Shown: positions 38,690 through 51,251 of the stretch, one piece after another
Layout: every line of letters begins with the position of its first letter
Numbering within the stretch: the stretch's first letter is position 1
Assembly (NCBI GenBank): GCA_030765045.1
Contig: CM060967.1
Span: 170,635,251 to 170,699,250, forward strand
Direction: 5' to 3'
Length of the DNA stretch: 64,000 nucleotides
DNA from: Tenodera sinensis
Taxonomy: Eukaryota > Arthropoda > Insecta > Mantodea > Mantidae
The notes under the pieces: generated by a model
Told to the model about the DNA's origin: nothing
What the model saw: the letters and a program-made list of their open reading frames with translations, nothing else
Databases searched by the model: none
Program-made: the position numbers and the translations under genes

Positions 38690-38960
38690 ATCCGTGGGTT
38701 CATGTCCTTTTCTCCGCCCAATCACATCAGCCAGCCAGCTGACGTCACGCGCGCAGGGGATCGATGGGCTGACGTCAGCAGGGGATGCTGCAGAAGAGGG
38801 AGAGTGAGAGAGAGAGATTATGCTATTTCTAGGGAGGAGGGTAGCAGGGGAAGGGCGAAGGCCACACGTCACTGTGCGTCCCGATCAATGCATGCCCTGC
38901 TAATTGTGGACGCGGCCGACCCAAAGTCAATTAGCGAATCCCTATGGTCATCATCTATAT
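38690..38960. promoter_or_regulatory. Candidate enhancer: paired CRE sites with homeodomain-type inverted pair
   Basis: TGACGTCA occurs at 38740-38747 and 38770-38777, 30 bases apart, each followed by CAGGGGAT as if the module were duplicated. A CCAAT-like CGCCCAATCACATC lies just left. GCTAATTG (38899-38906) and CAATTAGC (38928-38935) form an inverted pair. CREB/ATF and homeodomain proteins bind such sites. The block is GC-richer than the surrounding intron and has no accepted exon. Confidence 0.4.
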
Positions 38961-39360
38961 TCTATACCTCGGTTTAGTGACGTAATAGCATCCACTCCGT
39001 GTACACGCACGCACCAACTTCTTTGTTAATCACTTCGCATAAATATGCACCTAGTTTTTGTTATACGAGTACCTACAAACTATGGTTATTTGTATAGACC
39101 TCTTCCTTCTATAGTCATATCTGTTTTATATCCGTGATTCACCGCCCCACTCGCCTGCAGAGTCACAGTACACTGTCGCCATCTATATTGCAAAGCAAGG
39201 GTTCAACTTTGCGCGCCATTTCTAAGTATACAATACACGATGGTATAAATGCTTTCTTCCTACATTTTCAACACACAGGTAATGGATGGTATGTTTTCGT
39301 CAAAAATGGAAATTATTTCACTAATACAAATTTGATGCCTTAATTAGCATTCTCCTACAG

Positions 39361-39575
39361 CAGTGGTATTCAACCTTTTCTCTCCGTGTACGCCCAAAAA
39401 CAATTTTCTATTTCAATCTGTACCCCTAGTCCTAGCCCTATTGATTCAAATTACACATAGTCATATCTAAAATAGGTTATATTTATAACTTACTGAATAC
39501 TACATAAAGAAGGATTAAATTAAATGTTACGCACTCCCTAAGGAGTCTTCGCGTACCCCTGGTTGAATAGCACTG
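39361..39575. mobile_element. hAT-like MITE
   Basis: CAGTGGTATTCAACC at the left and the reverse complement of GGTTGAATAGCACTG at the right match at 14 of 15 positions. CAGTG-type ends with a TTCAACC core are typical of hAT elements. The element is 215 bases and has no coding capacity. A clean 8-base target duplication was not seen. Confidence 0.78.
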
Positions 39576-39615
39576 TCGTGTCTCAGGTATCCGAAGCAAA
39601 GATAGAATACGATGC

Positions 39616-39705
39616 TAAAACCGGGATTCGAACCGCGGCTTGTTAAGTTTACATATTTACCATTATTGGTGCTACCTCCGCGTCGTCCTCCATGGTCTAG
39701 GAGTA
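39616..39705 (-). repeat. tRNA-derived SINE head
   Basis: Minus strand: ACGCGGAGGTAGCACC (A-box region) and GCGGTTCGAATCCCGG (B-box), starting 40 bases right of the hAT-like MITE. Confidence 0.65.
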
Positions 39706-40950
39706 ACAAGCTAGCCTTTGGTTCCCAAGGTCGTGGAGATACGTAAAGCTCCTTAATATGGCTTCTTTCGGAAGGAAAGTAAAGTCGGTGGTCCTTTAGG
39801 GCAGGGTGCGCAACCAATGAAATGGCCACGGCTTCGTACAATGATGTGACACAGACGCGAGTGCAGAGAGATTTTCTTTGGCGGTCTTTGTACAAAAACC
39901 TCAAGCCTGATAAGGAGGCCTGTGAGCAAAATTAAGCGATCTTTCACGCCAGTATAGAATGGGATGCTAACAACACACAAGTTAAAGAGCTAATTTTGCT
40001 ATCTCCGCCCAGAGCACAGACACGAATGGGATCTATTTCAGCATTCATCAGCGCTAGCATACCAAGTACATTCGTTTTAAATGGTTATTTGATGTTATGT
40101 TGAATAGGCAAGTGAAGCGCATTTGCTGCACAGCTTATGTATTGCAGAATTAAGAAGGATCAGTTGGAAATTAACAAATTCTACCAAGGCACGTCTCATA
40201 ACGTTCGATTTCATGGTGTGGTGATTTCGTTGACAGCCGGAAGTGCTGTTATTCGAGATGATGACAACAATACATTACAATTACGGAGATTTTATTGCAT
40301 GTACCTATCAGGCACTTTCATCAGCCCGTGAAATAAGTTTTCCAGCGTGGAGAAAGGCAATCAAACCTGATAAACACAAAACGTCGGCAGCAGGGTAACC
40401 TTGAACCCCGAGAACGCGGAAGTGTTTCTCGCTATCATTACGACCAGGAAAAGTTCCACGCGCGCAGGAGGCCTTGAGGAGGCAGTTAGTTATACACTTT
40501 ACTTCTACCGCCTTCAAAAAGCAATAATTACAGCCCGCATCATTCCGGCGTGCCAAACCTGAGGTCCTTTCTCATCAACCTAACTCAATATTGCCTTATG
40601 CACTATCATCCTCAAATACCAGGATCATTTCAACATAAGCAGAGCTTAAATCTGAGATACAACAAATGTTCAGTTCATTGCAGAATTGTTGAGTCCTACA
40701 CGTTATCAACATTGTTCACTCGGGGGCGGGATATATATGGAGAAACCAGATCAACTTCCTTTCCCTACCGAGCTAAGGCTGAAGATGGGAAGAAAGAAAG
40801 AAACAAAAATATTGACAAAAACACAACACTGGCAGTAAATACCCATACGTTAGCTTTTGTTAACAGAACACACCATTATCACAAAATATACAACTATTAA
40901 ACCAGTAAACAACATATTAAAATTTACATCAGCGTAATTGATAACTATAA
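39706..40950. other. Intron sequence, nothing recognised
   Basis: No named repeat or exon. A 116-codon frame at 40550-40900 is unsupported. Confidence 0.4.
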
Positions 40951-41013
40951 GACATATCTGTAGCTGACAAGATCAAGAGTAAAATATACAAGAGGTCTTA
41001 AACATCAAAATAA

Positions 41014-41071
41014 ATGGTTAAAGCACATAAGCAGAATAGACCACAGAGAAGAGATCCAGGATGCATTGGAG
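41014..41071 (+). mobile_element. Small LINE remnant
   Basis: The frame reads WLKHISRIDHREEIQDALE, resembling the W-x-x-H-I-x-R-M-D segment near the C-terminus of insect non-LTR polymerases. It is short, so confidence is limited. Confidence 0.45.
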
Positions 41072-44000
41072 GTAAGTTTTAATAGTAAGTTTTTTTAAGT
41101 GCTCACTCCTAGATGTGAAAGATGAAAACATGTTTTCCAAATCGCTGAAATTCTGCAAGTTTACACTTTGAATTGTATAAAATGTGAGAGAAACACGATA
41201 AAAAGGTTCATTTGCGGTATCTCCATCTAGGGGCTCTAATGACCTAGCTGTCGACGGGCTCTTAAACCCTAATCACTCACTCCATCTAATATATGAATAC
41301 GGAATATTAACTATAGTATATGGATATTTAAAGGCATTTTGGGCGTAAAATAAATAAAATCTAAATTTAAATATTTGCTTATGGGTATTTTTGTGGTCAT
41401 AGGTAAAATGCAATAGTTTGAGACTCCGAGGTGATGATGGCAGGCAGGCGGGCGGGCGGGCGGGCAGACACGGAACCACATTCCGCGCCTTGCCTATCAT
41501 GGCTGGTAAGCCGGTTAGGGGAGCCGTAGTGGGAGGCAGCCAAGCAAGTGCTCGCTTCCGGTCCATGGCAGTAGCATTACGTAACATGTTGATAGTGTAG
41601 ACCAAAATAACCGTGCTGATTACAAGCCAATAGGGGGCGCGCACATGAACATGTGATGCTGCCGCGTGTCAACCTGTGACAGTCGTTTGTTTTGTCTCTT
41701 TATTTATAGCGCGGCGTGACGAAGGTCGTTCGGCAACTTCCGCGTCCACCGTACCCACCAATCTTTTCTCAGAATGAAGCTCTGGACCTCATTGTGCAAA
41801 CCAGGAAGTAAATAAAGTGCATCAGGAGAGTAAAGCTCTCCTCCACAGGGAAAATCCTTGTACAGTGTATTGTTATCTTTGGAACATCCAAATTTAAGGA
41901 CGTACAGCCGGTAATAACAGTACGATTAAGACACTAAAGGCTTGGGTAAGTACCTTGAGAACCCGTTTTAGCTGAGCCTCTAATAATTCATATCACTGTC
42001 TTTTGTTCCAGCTCCCACATCGTTTCAAGGGTGAAATGACAGCAATTTCTGAATACTGCAACGGCAAATCGATGGCTTACATGCTTCTGAAGTCAGTACA
42101 TACGATACATTCTTGCACGATCATGTTTTCTACGTCTTTCCGATAATAATTTACACAAGCATAGATGTAGCATTCAAACACACTATAGTAAACACTTACT
42201 TGCAGCAAACTTGAAACCACAGCAGTTTAAACTCGGGACAGGAAACCACTAGAAACAAGCACGTCAACACTAGGTTCCTAGAAATACGTATGGCATTTGG
42301 CATTCCTTTCTAGTTCATAAAAACTGCCAGATAAAAATATTGCTTCCGTTTGAGTAACTTAAACGCAAATGAAACCAGGTCACACGCAGTTTTCTGCACA
42401 CCAACACAATGTGGCAATATCTGGGATACAGATCGTAGCTGTCAAGCAAAACGCACAATTAATGTTTATGCTAGGACTGCAGCTCACCAATGGTGCAACC
42501 AAATTTTAAATCAGCATGTTATATATTTTGTTACAACCCAGATTGAAGAATATGAACTTGAAATTGAGTTTAATGTTCTGAATTTTTACACCGGATCAAA
42601 TAGTTTGCATATTTTGTGATTTTAATGCAAATAAATGTTTTCGGATATTCACATCAATTACACAAAAATCGCATAAACGAAACCTCCTTTTAAAATAATT
42701 TTCACATATTTACAGAAAGTCATATAAAAGCACAGCAGAATTATTTTTAACAAATCATCGTCCAACCTCTTTAATGATCCATTACATAGACCAGATGTTG
42801 CAATTGTTCATTATTTGAAGAATTGATATATCAACTATGGTACCCCTTCAGTTGGAAGGGATGTTTTTTCAAGCTACATGAGCCTGCAAGATAAAAATAG
42901 GATACTTCTCCATTGCCATGTACTTGATAAAGCATCTGTTATATTTATATTAGCTCAGCCATTCTGATCTTAAAATAATATTTTATATGCTTTGGAACGT
43001 ATCCCTAACATTTCAGCACATTAAAATATTTCCCAAATTTGAGCACCTAAAAATCCGAGCTCAAGTGATGAAGAATAAAGCTGTGGCCTGTTACAGCCTG
43101 TACTTATACCAATTACAGCAAACGTTCAGTCTGTACATTAAGTTACTATACGTACACTTGAATTTCATGCCTTGTAGTGAAAGTCTGGAACCTGAACCTG
43201 ACCAAAAAGCCGTAAAAACGCCTTTTTTGCAGTACAGTAGTATAAATGACTTTGTCCTCCGTGCATTTTAAGAGCAAACAGTAAAATTTGGCTAATATAG
43301 AGATAAATCATTTTAATGACAAGAAACGCTTATAGCTCGTGTTTGTGATGGTTGCATCACTATCGTCTCTAAACAAGGCTATTTGAGTGGAACTGACTTC
43401 TCCGGAAATGTGTCAATGTGTTGGGAAGTTGAAGCGGTTCCCAAAGGGAATCCTGGAAACCTGTTGCGCTCTCTGCCGGCTGACATTTGAATATGGTAAC
43501 GTCAGGCACCACTTGCTTACAAGCATTATTTGGTAAACTAACTTCCTCAAACACTTTAATTTAACTGTTAAGCTGGAAAACATATAGAGACAAGTGGAAG
43601 AAATATATTTTAAATGGTCGAAGAAAGAATATCAACTAACGGGAAGATAAAATATAAGTGAACCTGAACTTTATGAAGATGAACGAACGGGCAACAGTGC
43701 TCAAACCTTTCAGTGAAGAAAGCATTGCATTTCATTAAAATAAAATGGCGCGCTACTTGTACTGCAAATCGGACGTAACAGTGTGAAGGTTACAAGGTTT
43801 GCACCCTTAGTCACCCCTTGCACCAAAACGATGAACATAAGCTTCCTTGCAAACTAATCTTCCTTCTTCATTCTTTACTTAGGCATTTAAACATTTGCTT
43901 TATCTTTGGGGAAAGCGAATGTGTTTACATCAGATGTAATCTCCTCTTATTGTCTTCCCAGATTCCCGGTTTTTGTTCATTTCCAAATGCCAACCTGATT

Positions 44001-44147
44001 TCTTTAACCATTCCTATATAATTATGAATCTACCAACTGTTCACGCAAATATTTTAAACACATTTTAAGAATGCTTTCAAACAAATTATTTATAATTTAT
44101 ATTTCAAAATAATGTTATTTAAAATACACTGGTGTTTTCTAACGGAT
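41072..44147. other. Intron sequence with a GC-rich block at 41410-41780
   Basis: 41441-41464 is a (GGCA)/(GGGC) simple tract. 41465-41780 is GC-rich, apparently single-copy and contains ACATGAACATGT at 41643-41654. The rest to 44147 is AT-rich with nothing recognised. Confidence 0.4.
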
Positions 44148-44220
44148 ACGGCCAGCCGAGGTCACTGAGACATGGATTCGGGAATAGGATATCTGTGGTT
44201 CAAATCCCGCGCGGACCTTG
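44148..44220 (+). repeat. tRNA-derived SINE head
   Basis: GCCGAGGTCACTGAGACATGG then GTGGTTCAAATCCCGC, a B-box at about 44198. Confidence 0.6.
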
Positions 44221-45579
44221 TTGGTTCTTTTCTCTTTTGTTTTTGAGAAAATCAAAATAACCAAAAATGTTCCTAGTACAAGAGAAAGGAGGAATATATT
44301 GGCTTCTTTTGCGTCATCAAATATCAATTTATTATTTTTGATATTTCATATTTAATACTTGTTAGATATGTGCGCTCTAGTTTTTCCTCTTCAAGAGGCA
44401 ACCATATAAGTACTTCTCGTAGGTAAAGTACGGAAACTGAATTATTCAAAGTTGTGAATGGCGCATTGCATACATAAATATCCAAGTATATAAACTACTG
44501 AGGCATTTGACATAGAAACGTGAAGCTGACACATACATACATAAGACCAGAAACTAGAATCTCTCCAGGCGCTAACAAAGGGTGAAAATCTCGGAATACT
44601 TTCTAAATGAAGCATGCAACCGCAACACAAATAAAAAGAGGAAGCACCGTATAAAAATAACTTCAGTGTCGCTTCACTTTTTATTGCCTTTTGCTGCTGC
44701 CAGAAACCCCAGTTAACTTTTGCTTTCAACAGTAGTGGGTACTTGAGCGAGCGCGGATCGATTCCCGAACCATTCGCGCAGGCGCGGGTCGGAATCTCAA
44801 GGCCAGGAACCGGAATCGATGCGACGGGACGCTGCCCTTTAAGGCTGTCGGTTATTTTCAGGGCAAAACCATCAGCAACAAGTTCAACTGCTGTATGGCG
44901 CACATTGATCGCGTTCGTTACCAAACAGTTTGGTACGTAACCAGACAATGGATTACTTCAGCTTCCTTAAAGGGACTGGAAATGCAGCACAATAACATCA
45001 AGCATTACCTTACTCTTAATGAACGGGTGTATTTTGCAAGTAAGGGGTTGAAAATAAACATTGGGGTGGCTTTTGGAAGTCGTGAGTAGTTCACAATTTT
45101 CACTCTGCCTAACGGGTGTCAAAACACTGCCCAAAGTTGGTCAAATTGAGCAAATTTATACATGTGGGTTTGAAAATATGAGCAGGGCTAGCTGTTTTGG
45201 TAGGCTGCTTTGTAAGGCATTCTATAATTTTGGCCAAGAACTCTAGCTCAAGTGCACTTTTGTCTGTAAGGATTAAGAATATGGAGTAAGGCTAGGGTTG
45301 GAGTTTGCAAGGTAATCTGCGCCCTTGTCCACGTTCTATGGTGCCTGCATATACTTGTATAATATTTCAACTAGGTGGGTCAAACACTGCATATGTTTAC
45401 CGGCTTGTAGCTAGTGACAGTTACAAGGTAAGCTGGTCTATACTTTTCAATGGATCATATGGCGTACGCGCAAAGTTTGATATTTCGAAAGTGTGCTGAT
45501 TAAGGACTGTAAAAGGTACTCTTAGTTTTTGAAAGTTGCAAAATGGCAACGGTTCAAAATTCATGTGCATCAACTTTTG
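44221..45579. other. Intron sequence with GC-rich patch and palindrome
   Basis: 44740-44900 is GC-rich and non-coding. TACCAAACAGTTTGGTA at 44919-44935 is a 17-base palindrome. A 168-codon minus frame (44442-44948) crosses this patch and is not accepted as a gene. Confidence 0.4.
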
Positions 45580-46335
45580 TCAGGATCATATCAAAATTTT
45601 TCTTTGTCAACATTCTTAGAAATCAGAGGAAAATTTATTGGTATGAACATGAGATCTATATTTTTGTGTAGTAAGAGTTGGTCTACCGTGGCCGAGCGGT
45701 TAGACTGTTGGCCTCTCACCTAAGCGGCCCGGGTTCGTTCCCAGAAACCCGCATGCGGTAATGGTTGTGGACAAAGCAGTGTTTGGGCGGGTTTTCTGGT
45801 TTCCCCCATCACTCACCCCAATTGCTCCATCATCACCTTTCCATTCATCCGTTTCGCCTGCATTCCATGTCACTCTCATATTGACCACCCGCTTCCAGGT
45901 GTCCATAGGTTCCTGTGTTCCCCGACAGGCGTCTCACCCTAGGCACTGGCTTGTAAATCCTCCATACGGGGAGGGTAATCAGAAGGTTTCATGTATCTCT
46001 TAACAGTTTGCTAGTTATGCAAAAATCCTTCAGAATGAACACTTCACAACAAATACGTTTCATTTTCCATGTAAATATCTTACACATACCTGTAGTATTT
46101 TAAAAATAATAATTTTGAGCTATCTCTGAGAAAATAACAAATTTAAGAAAGATTCTTCATAAAGGTGATTTGGATCGAATCCAACCTTGGAACACGTTAA
46201 ACATAAACACCAAGTTTGGTGTTTAACCAATGTTTACATTTTTGTTGTGCTGCTCATGAAGACAAGACTGTTTTCTAGAAATGCTTTTTCTGCATTCAGG
46301 GAGCTCCAAAACGTGTACTATAGGTACGTATCAAT
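45580..46335 (+). repeat. TIR repeat family, copy 13, interrupted by a SINE
   Basis: The left part ends TGTGTAGTAAGAGTTGGTCTA at 45684. The right part resumes GTATCTCTTAACAGTTTGCT at about 45991, continuing to GAACACGTTAAACATAAAC and CATTCAGGGAGCTCC. The family's continuous segment (TAGTAAGATTTGGTCTATCT) is split at this point by SINE B copy 2. Confidence 0.83.
45685..45985 (+). mobile_element. tRNA-derived SINE, family B, copy 2 (nested)
   Basis: Head CCGTGGCCGAGCGGTTAGAC (Leu/Ser-type A-box), B-box GGGTTCGTTCCCAG, body GGGCGGGTTTTCTGG, CCATTCATCCGTTTCGCC, and the AGGGTAATCAGAAG end. It lies inside TIR repeat copy 13, so it inserted later. Confidence 0.87.
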
Positions 46336-47269
46336 AAAAGACGAATTCTCTAACGGAAATGAACATTGGTTTTGACAACTCATGTTTGTCAGTGGGAGAA
46401 GTTGAGCCAAATGTAGGTCACCTTTTCTATCGACTAGGAGCGATGGATGTACCGCAAATTCCTTTTTGTATGCAACTGCATGATATACAAGTTGAAGATG
46501 TGCAAACACTACCTACGGTAGGCAGGTAGATCAAAGGGCCATTATTTGCACTTGGACAAAGCGAAGGATGAGGACTACCTGAGGGACCTAAAATAACCCG
46601 GAAACAACCCTGCTGGAAAATGGCGTTCCATCACAACAAGGGTTTCCCTTTTGGGGGATGACAAACAGTTTAGCATTGTCTGTGAAAGGTGTACCCTCAT
46701 AAAAAGGAAAGTCGAGCCACTTCATCCGAAACGGCAACAAAAAGTCCCCCACTAACCCTATTTCTCCTGTTAGTGGGTCATGGACAGGACAGACAACCCT
46801 CACCAAACACCCCCAATACTACCTGTAATCAAATCGTCCGGGGTTTCTACCTGCTGTTGCCGCCGGAGGTGTATTTTCACTTTCCACTCACTCACTCACT
46901 CAACTCTCTTCGGCTGCCGCAGCAGTGGAAACGAGGTCACCCATATTCCCCCTCTGCCTCTCTCACTCGCACTGCAGCAGTCCTATTCAACCATGTGCAA
47001 AATGAGATAGATATCAGGCCCGAATTCAGTTCAAGTTCAGGCCAAACAAATAGCCATTCTATCTCTTCGTGATAATCCAGATAAATACTTTCATGACAGG
47101 AGATAGTGAAATAGTAATATGGTGGTCCTATTTATCATATTCGGAGAAACAAATGACTGGTGGCAGCACTTCAAAGTATTGGCATATTCAACCAAATAAT
47201 AATGGACACCTCGAAAATGGACGATGTTACTGATACACATTACATGATATAAATGTAAGAGGCCAACAG
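46336..47269. other. Intron sequence with a GC-richer block at 46690-46990
   Basis: The block includes CACTCACTCACTCACTC and CTGCCGCAGCAGTGG. It has no splice-consistent exon and a 127-codon frame without a recognised domain. Confidence 0.4.
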
Positions 47270-47545
47270 TTTTGTTCCAAAAATATTTTGTTCATCTCAA
47301 GAATTACAAGTTATCCAAAAGTAATTCCACATAAAAGGGACTTCACAGGCTTTTCGCAGAACATGCGATATATGCCTACAATTTTATGTTATATAAATAT
47401 ATTAAACATGTGGTAGTTCAGTTGAGTACATAAATAAAAATCAACAGAACATTTTCCCACAAAGGATAGCTTAAGCTGGGTGACTTTACTCGACATTTTC
47501 CTTGGAAGATGCTCAACTTCATGTACACTTTTGCGAGATAGACAA
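47270..47545 (+). repeat. TIR repeat family, copy 14 (fragment)
   Basis: TTATCCAAAAGTAATTCCAC, AAGGGACTTCACAGGC, GAACATTTTCCCACAAAGG and CCTTGGAAGATGCTC follow the family order with heavy divergence. Confidence 0.65.
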
Positions 47546-50499
47546 GAATTTACTATCTACACAAACTATAAATATCTTTAACACACATAATTTACTCCAA
47601 AAACCTTATTATTGGTTTGACTTTTTAAATACGATATACTGCCAGAGCATGCTGCACAATGGATAGAACGTGCCATGCCAAACCCTTGTTACACACTTTT
47701 TAATAACAATTAATCAGTTTTTATACAATACTATGAAATGTTTTAGACTCTACGGGCTTATCTCCCGAACGTTTAGTATATAAACACAATTGTTTGATTT
47801 GATTATTTTACGAAAAAAACATACAAGTTATTCCATTCAGTGGGTCAAGAAGAGTTTTGAATTGCGAAAAATGCAGAAAAAAGATATAGTTTAAAGTTCA
47901 ATGGGATGCTTTATCTTAATGGTAAAGGACGGTTGTTGATATTAAGAAACCAGTTGTATAACATGAGAGTATAACTTATAACTATAATACAAAGGTGCAG
48001 AAAATGTTCACATTTTGTAAGCAAATTTGACAGACGGATTGTCTTAATTCACTAGTCCTTTCTGTCGAGTCTCGAAGGCCGTAAATACTCGGCGCATCGG
48101 ATGTGATAATGCGGCATTTAACGCACGACAAATGGAACGCATTCCGACTAGCGCCTGTAATGACGACTGCGTGCAACATTTTTCTACAAAGTTGCTCCAA
48201 CTTGGCACAAATGCATTAAACGTCGGCATTCAGCCCAGTACATAAGTTATGGCGGGCGTATTCTCTTATTAAGTACTACATTTTACAATTTTCGTTTATT
48301 TACTATCAATAAAATTGGCCTTTAATTGGTCCTGTACGCCATTTAGGTAAGCACGGCAATGAACTTTAAACTCCACTTTTTTGCATTCCTTTTTTTCATC
48401 AGTTTTCATTATTCAAAATTTTCCTTGCACCAAAGCTTACAACTTATTAATTGCATTGCATTGCAAGCATCGGCGAAATAGGTACATTTGTTGCTCTTGC
48501 GTTCAACCCTCAAGGGAAAGGATGATATGGTTTCATCTCTCCCCCTCCCCTCACCCCATCCCTCACGCTAAAGGAATGCACGGCCAAAACGGAGAATGCT
48601 TTGTGGCATGTCTCTCTCTTCATCTACATAGAAGAAGAGAGTCTCCTCTAGTTTTCTATACTGTTTTCCTATGGTCTTTATATTAGAACACCAGAAAGCT
48701 TTCCATTGCACCAAAAACGGAGCACGGATGTACTGGGAATACAAAAACAAAATTAAAATGCGCTTACTTTGTTAATAATAAATCCAGATACTTGTCCTCA
48801 ATCGAGTTGGAAATGCAAAGCCAGAATACAAACCACCTTCATATTTGACCTATAGAACTAGGGATGCACAAACAACGAGACTCTGATTGACCGCTGCTCT
48901 TTTGTTGCTTCATGATGTTACTTCACGCCGATTGGTTAACATTATCATCGCATGAAGGAAACATTTCACATTGCTAAGTTACACAGTTTATGTTAAGTCA
49001 TCTCTAAAGGCTTTATTTAATGTGTTAGACTTAACATTGTCGGATTAGGTCACGTAAGCTTTTTTTAAACAGTATTTAATATTTCCAAAACGCAAAAAAG
49101 TGCAAAATTACGTGTCTGTAAAGTGTTTTACAAAATACCAGGAATGTGAAAGTTACTTGCATTTTTGAAACTGCGTATATTTTATTCTTTCATTTTCCTT
49201 AACAATATAAGTACGAATTATAAATACGGATGTAAAAGCAGTTTCCAGAAAACTTGTTAAGGTGTTCTAGATGAAACAAGGTTCTTAATCTTTAAAGGAA
49301 AGAAAGAAAACTGATACAAGAATTTAGTTTCATATTGCGATATTTTAATTTCATACTGATAAAATAAAAGCAATTCGTATTTGAAAACTGTCCTTCCTTC
49401 TTTCCTTCCATAGCAACGGTTCTTGCTTTCTCCCACTGTCACAGCCGAAAAGAATCGAGTTTTCTCAAACATCCGCCTTGACTTCCGCTCTATGCATCAC
49501 TTGCCAAACGCTCGTGATAAAAGTGTTGCTCACGCCACTGCGATGGGCAGGTGTTTCAAAATGTGCACACAAAATGTTGTGAGAAGCGCTACTGGCCAAA
49601 AAACGCCACCAGTGATTTAACCCAACGGCTGCCAAATATCTATCTTCCTCTTCCTACTTAGCCCATCCTTCTCCACACTACGCAGTCGCAGTAGCGAGTA
49701 TTTACGGATAACATTTCCTCAGTCCTACAATATATCAAACTCTTGATATTTTTTATACTTACTCTTTGGTTTTTCCTCATAGCTTGTATTTTCATCTACA
49801 TTTTTTTTTCGTCAGTGTAACCTAGATACAAATTATTGTGACTAAATTGTGTAATTGGGTTTATGACTGTGATATTTATAATTGATACATAGATAAACAA
49901 TAACATACCTATATAGTTCAGGCACGATCTTTGGCGTTTGATGTTGATAACATTTCAACCTAATACATTAAAATCCCTTTAGCTCCATTTCACTGTTTCA
50001 TGAGCGAAAGTAGAAATGATTACTATTTGAAAGTGGATTGCGGACGCACTGCCCTGGAAAATCGAGATATAGACAGAATTGCGTTGACGCTGAAAATGAT
50101 CGCCTGTCTAGTGAGAAAAATGCGTATAATTTGATGTGCAGATTTGGGAGCAAGCGCGACCGCAAAAAGCAAAAGTTGTAGGTACTGCAGGTCAGTTCTG
50201 CAGCTACTGAATCAGTTCGCCTGAAGCATGCACCACGCGTCTTTGACACGGAACCGTCCTCAGTTTCTAACTTTCCCTCCGTGCTTTCCAATCCCCAGCC
50301 AGCCAGCCGGCTATGAAACAACGCATTCCAAATACCTACTATCAACAACCAACTTTGTACCAGAATATCCAGGTAGTGGTAATGATGAAAACAATACCTT
50401 CGTCAGAACTACAGCAAACACATTTATATCGATCTTGGCACAGAGTAAAACATTCAAATTAAAGAACTATGTAAAAATATGTACAAATAACAAGGATAC
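47546..50499. other. Intron sequence, nothing recognised
   Basis: AT-rich sequence with scattered short open frames that carry no domains. No named repeat was identified. Confidence 0.4.
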
Positions 50500-51060
50500 A
50501 CTGGACCTACAGCAATAGTCAGATTTTTAAAAAGCGTATCGCTATGTGATCTTATTGAAATGCTATGTTCCTGGCATGAGTACGAAAAAACGAATGGCGA
50601 CTTCCAACTTGATAAAACTAAGTATTTAAAAATTCGACCAATAACAAAGAATATCTCGGAAAAGATTAACGCCACAAAAAGCTTGCATAAATTGTGTTTT
50701 AACGAGATGTACATTTTTGTGTGGTAAGATTTTGTCTACCTCTAGAATGAAGAACGCTTCTGACACTATTCACAGAAAATGCAGTATGTCATGCAAATAC
50801 ACAAATCTTAAAATATATTTTCTAAAATCGTTAAGGTATTTTGAGGAAAAATGACAGAAATAAAATAAATGAAATGTTTCTAAGTAAAATGTACTTTGGG
50901 ACGAGTTTTCTAGAGCATCTTCGAGTCGCATCCTTAGAAGATGTTGAACTTCAATACAGACTTTCCGTTCTTGAGTTATTCTGTTCACATTGAGCAGTCC
51001 CTAAAATGTGTAATTCCGGTGAAATGCGATACTTGTAATACAAAAAGTAAAGCTCTACCA
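50500..51060 (+). repeat. TIR repeat family, copy 15
   Basis: It has AGAATATCTCGGAAAAG, GTGTGGTAAGATTTTGTC, TCTTCGAGTCGCATCC, AGAAGATGTTGAACTTC and TTCCGGTGAAATGCG. It lies about 190 bases downstream of the donor of the N-terminal E74 exon. Confidence 0.82.
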
Positions 51061-51251
51061 GATTGGGCCTATATTTAGTATATGGCGATCGTGAATGTAC
51101 CATTAAATGATTTCATGTGTTGCAGTTAACTCAAGAGTAGCCTCTGCATCGGGGAAAAAATAAATAAATAAAAAAAAATGGCTATTTCAAGTGAATGTGA
51201 TATCAACTGTTCCGATTAACTTACAAGTATAATATAAACTTGTGTACTTAC

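Noticed and set aside
38669..38872. An extra E74 exon or alternative first exon on the minus strand
   Set aside because: A pyrimidine tract with CTGCAG looks like an acceptor, but there is no good donor after it and the peptide has no family resemblance. A regulatory block fits better.
44442..44948. 168-codon minus-strand open frame
   Set aside because: It crosses a GC-rich patch and then AT-rich sequence, has no domain, no splice context in phase with E74 and low-complexity hydrophobic ends.
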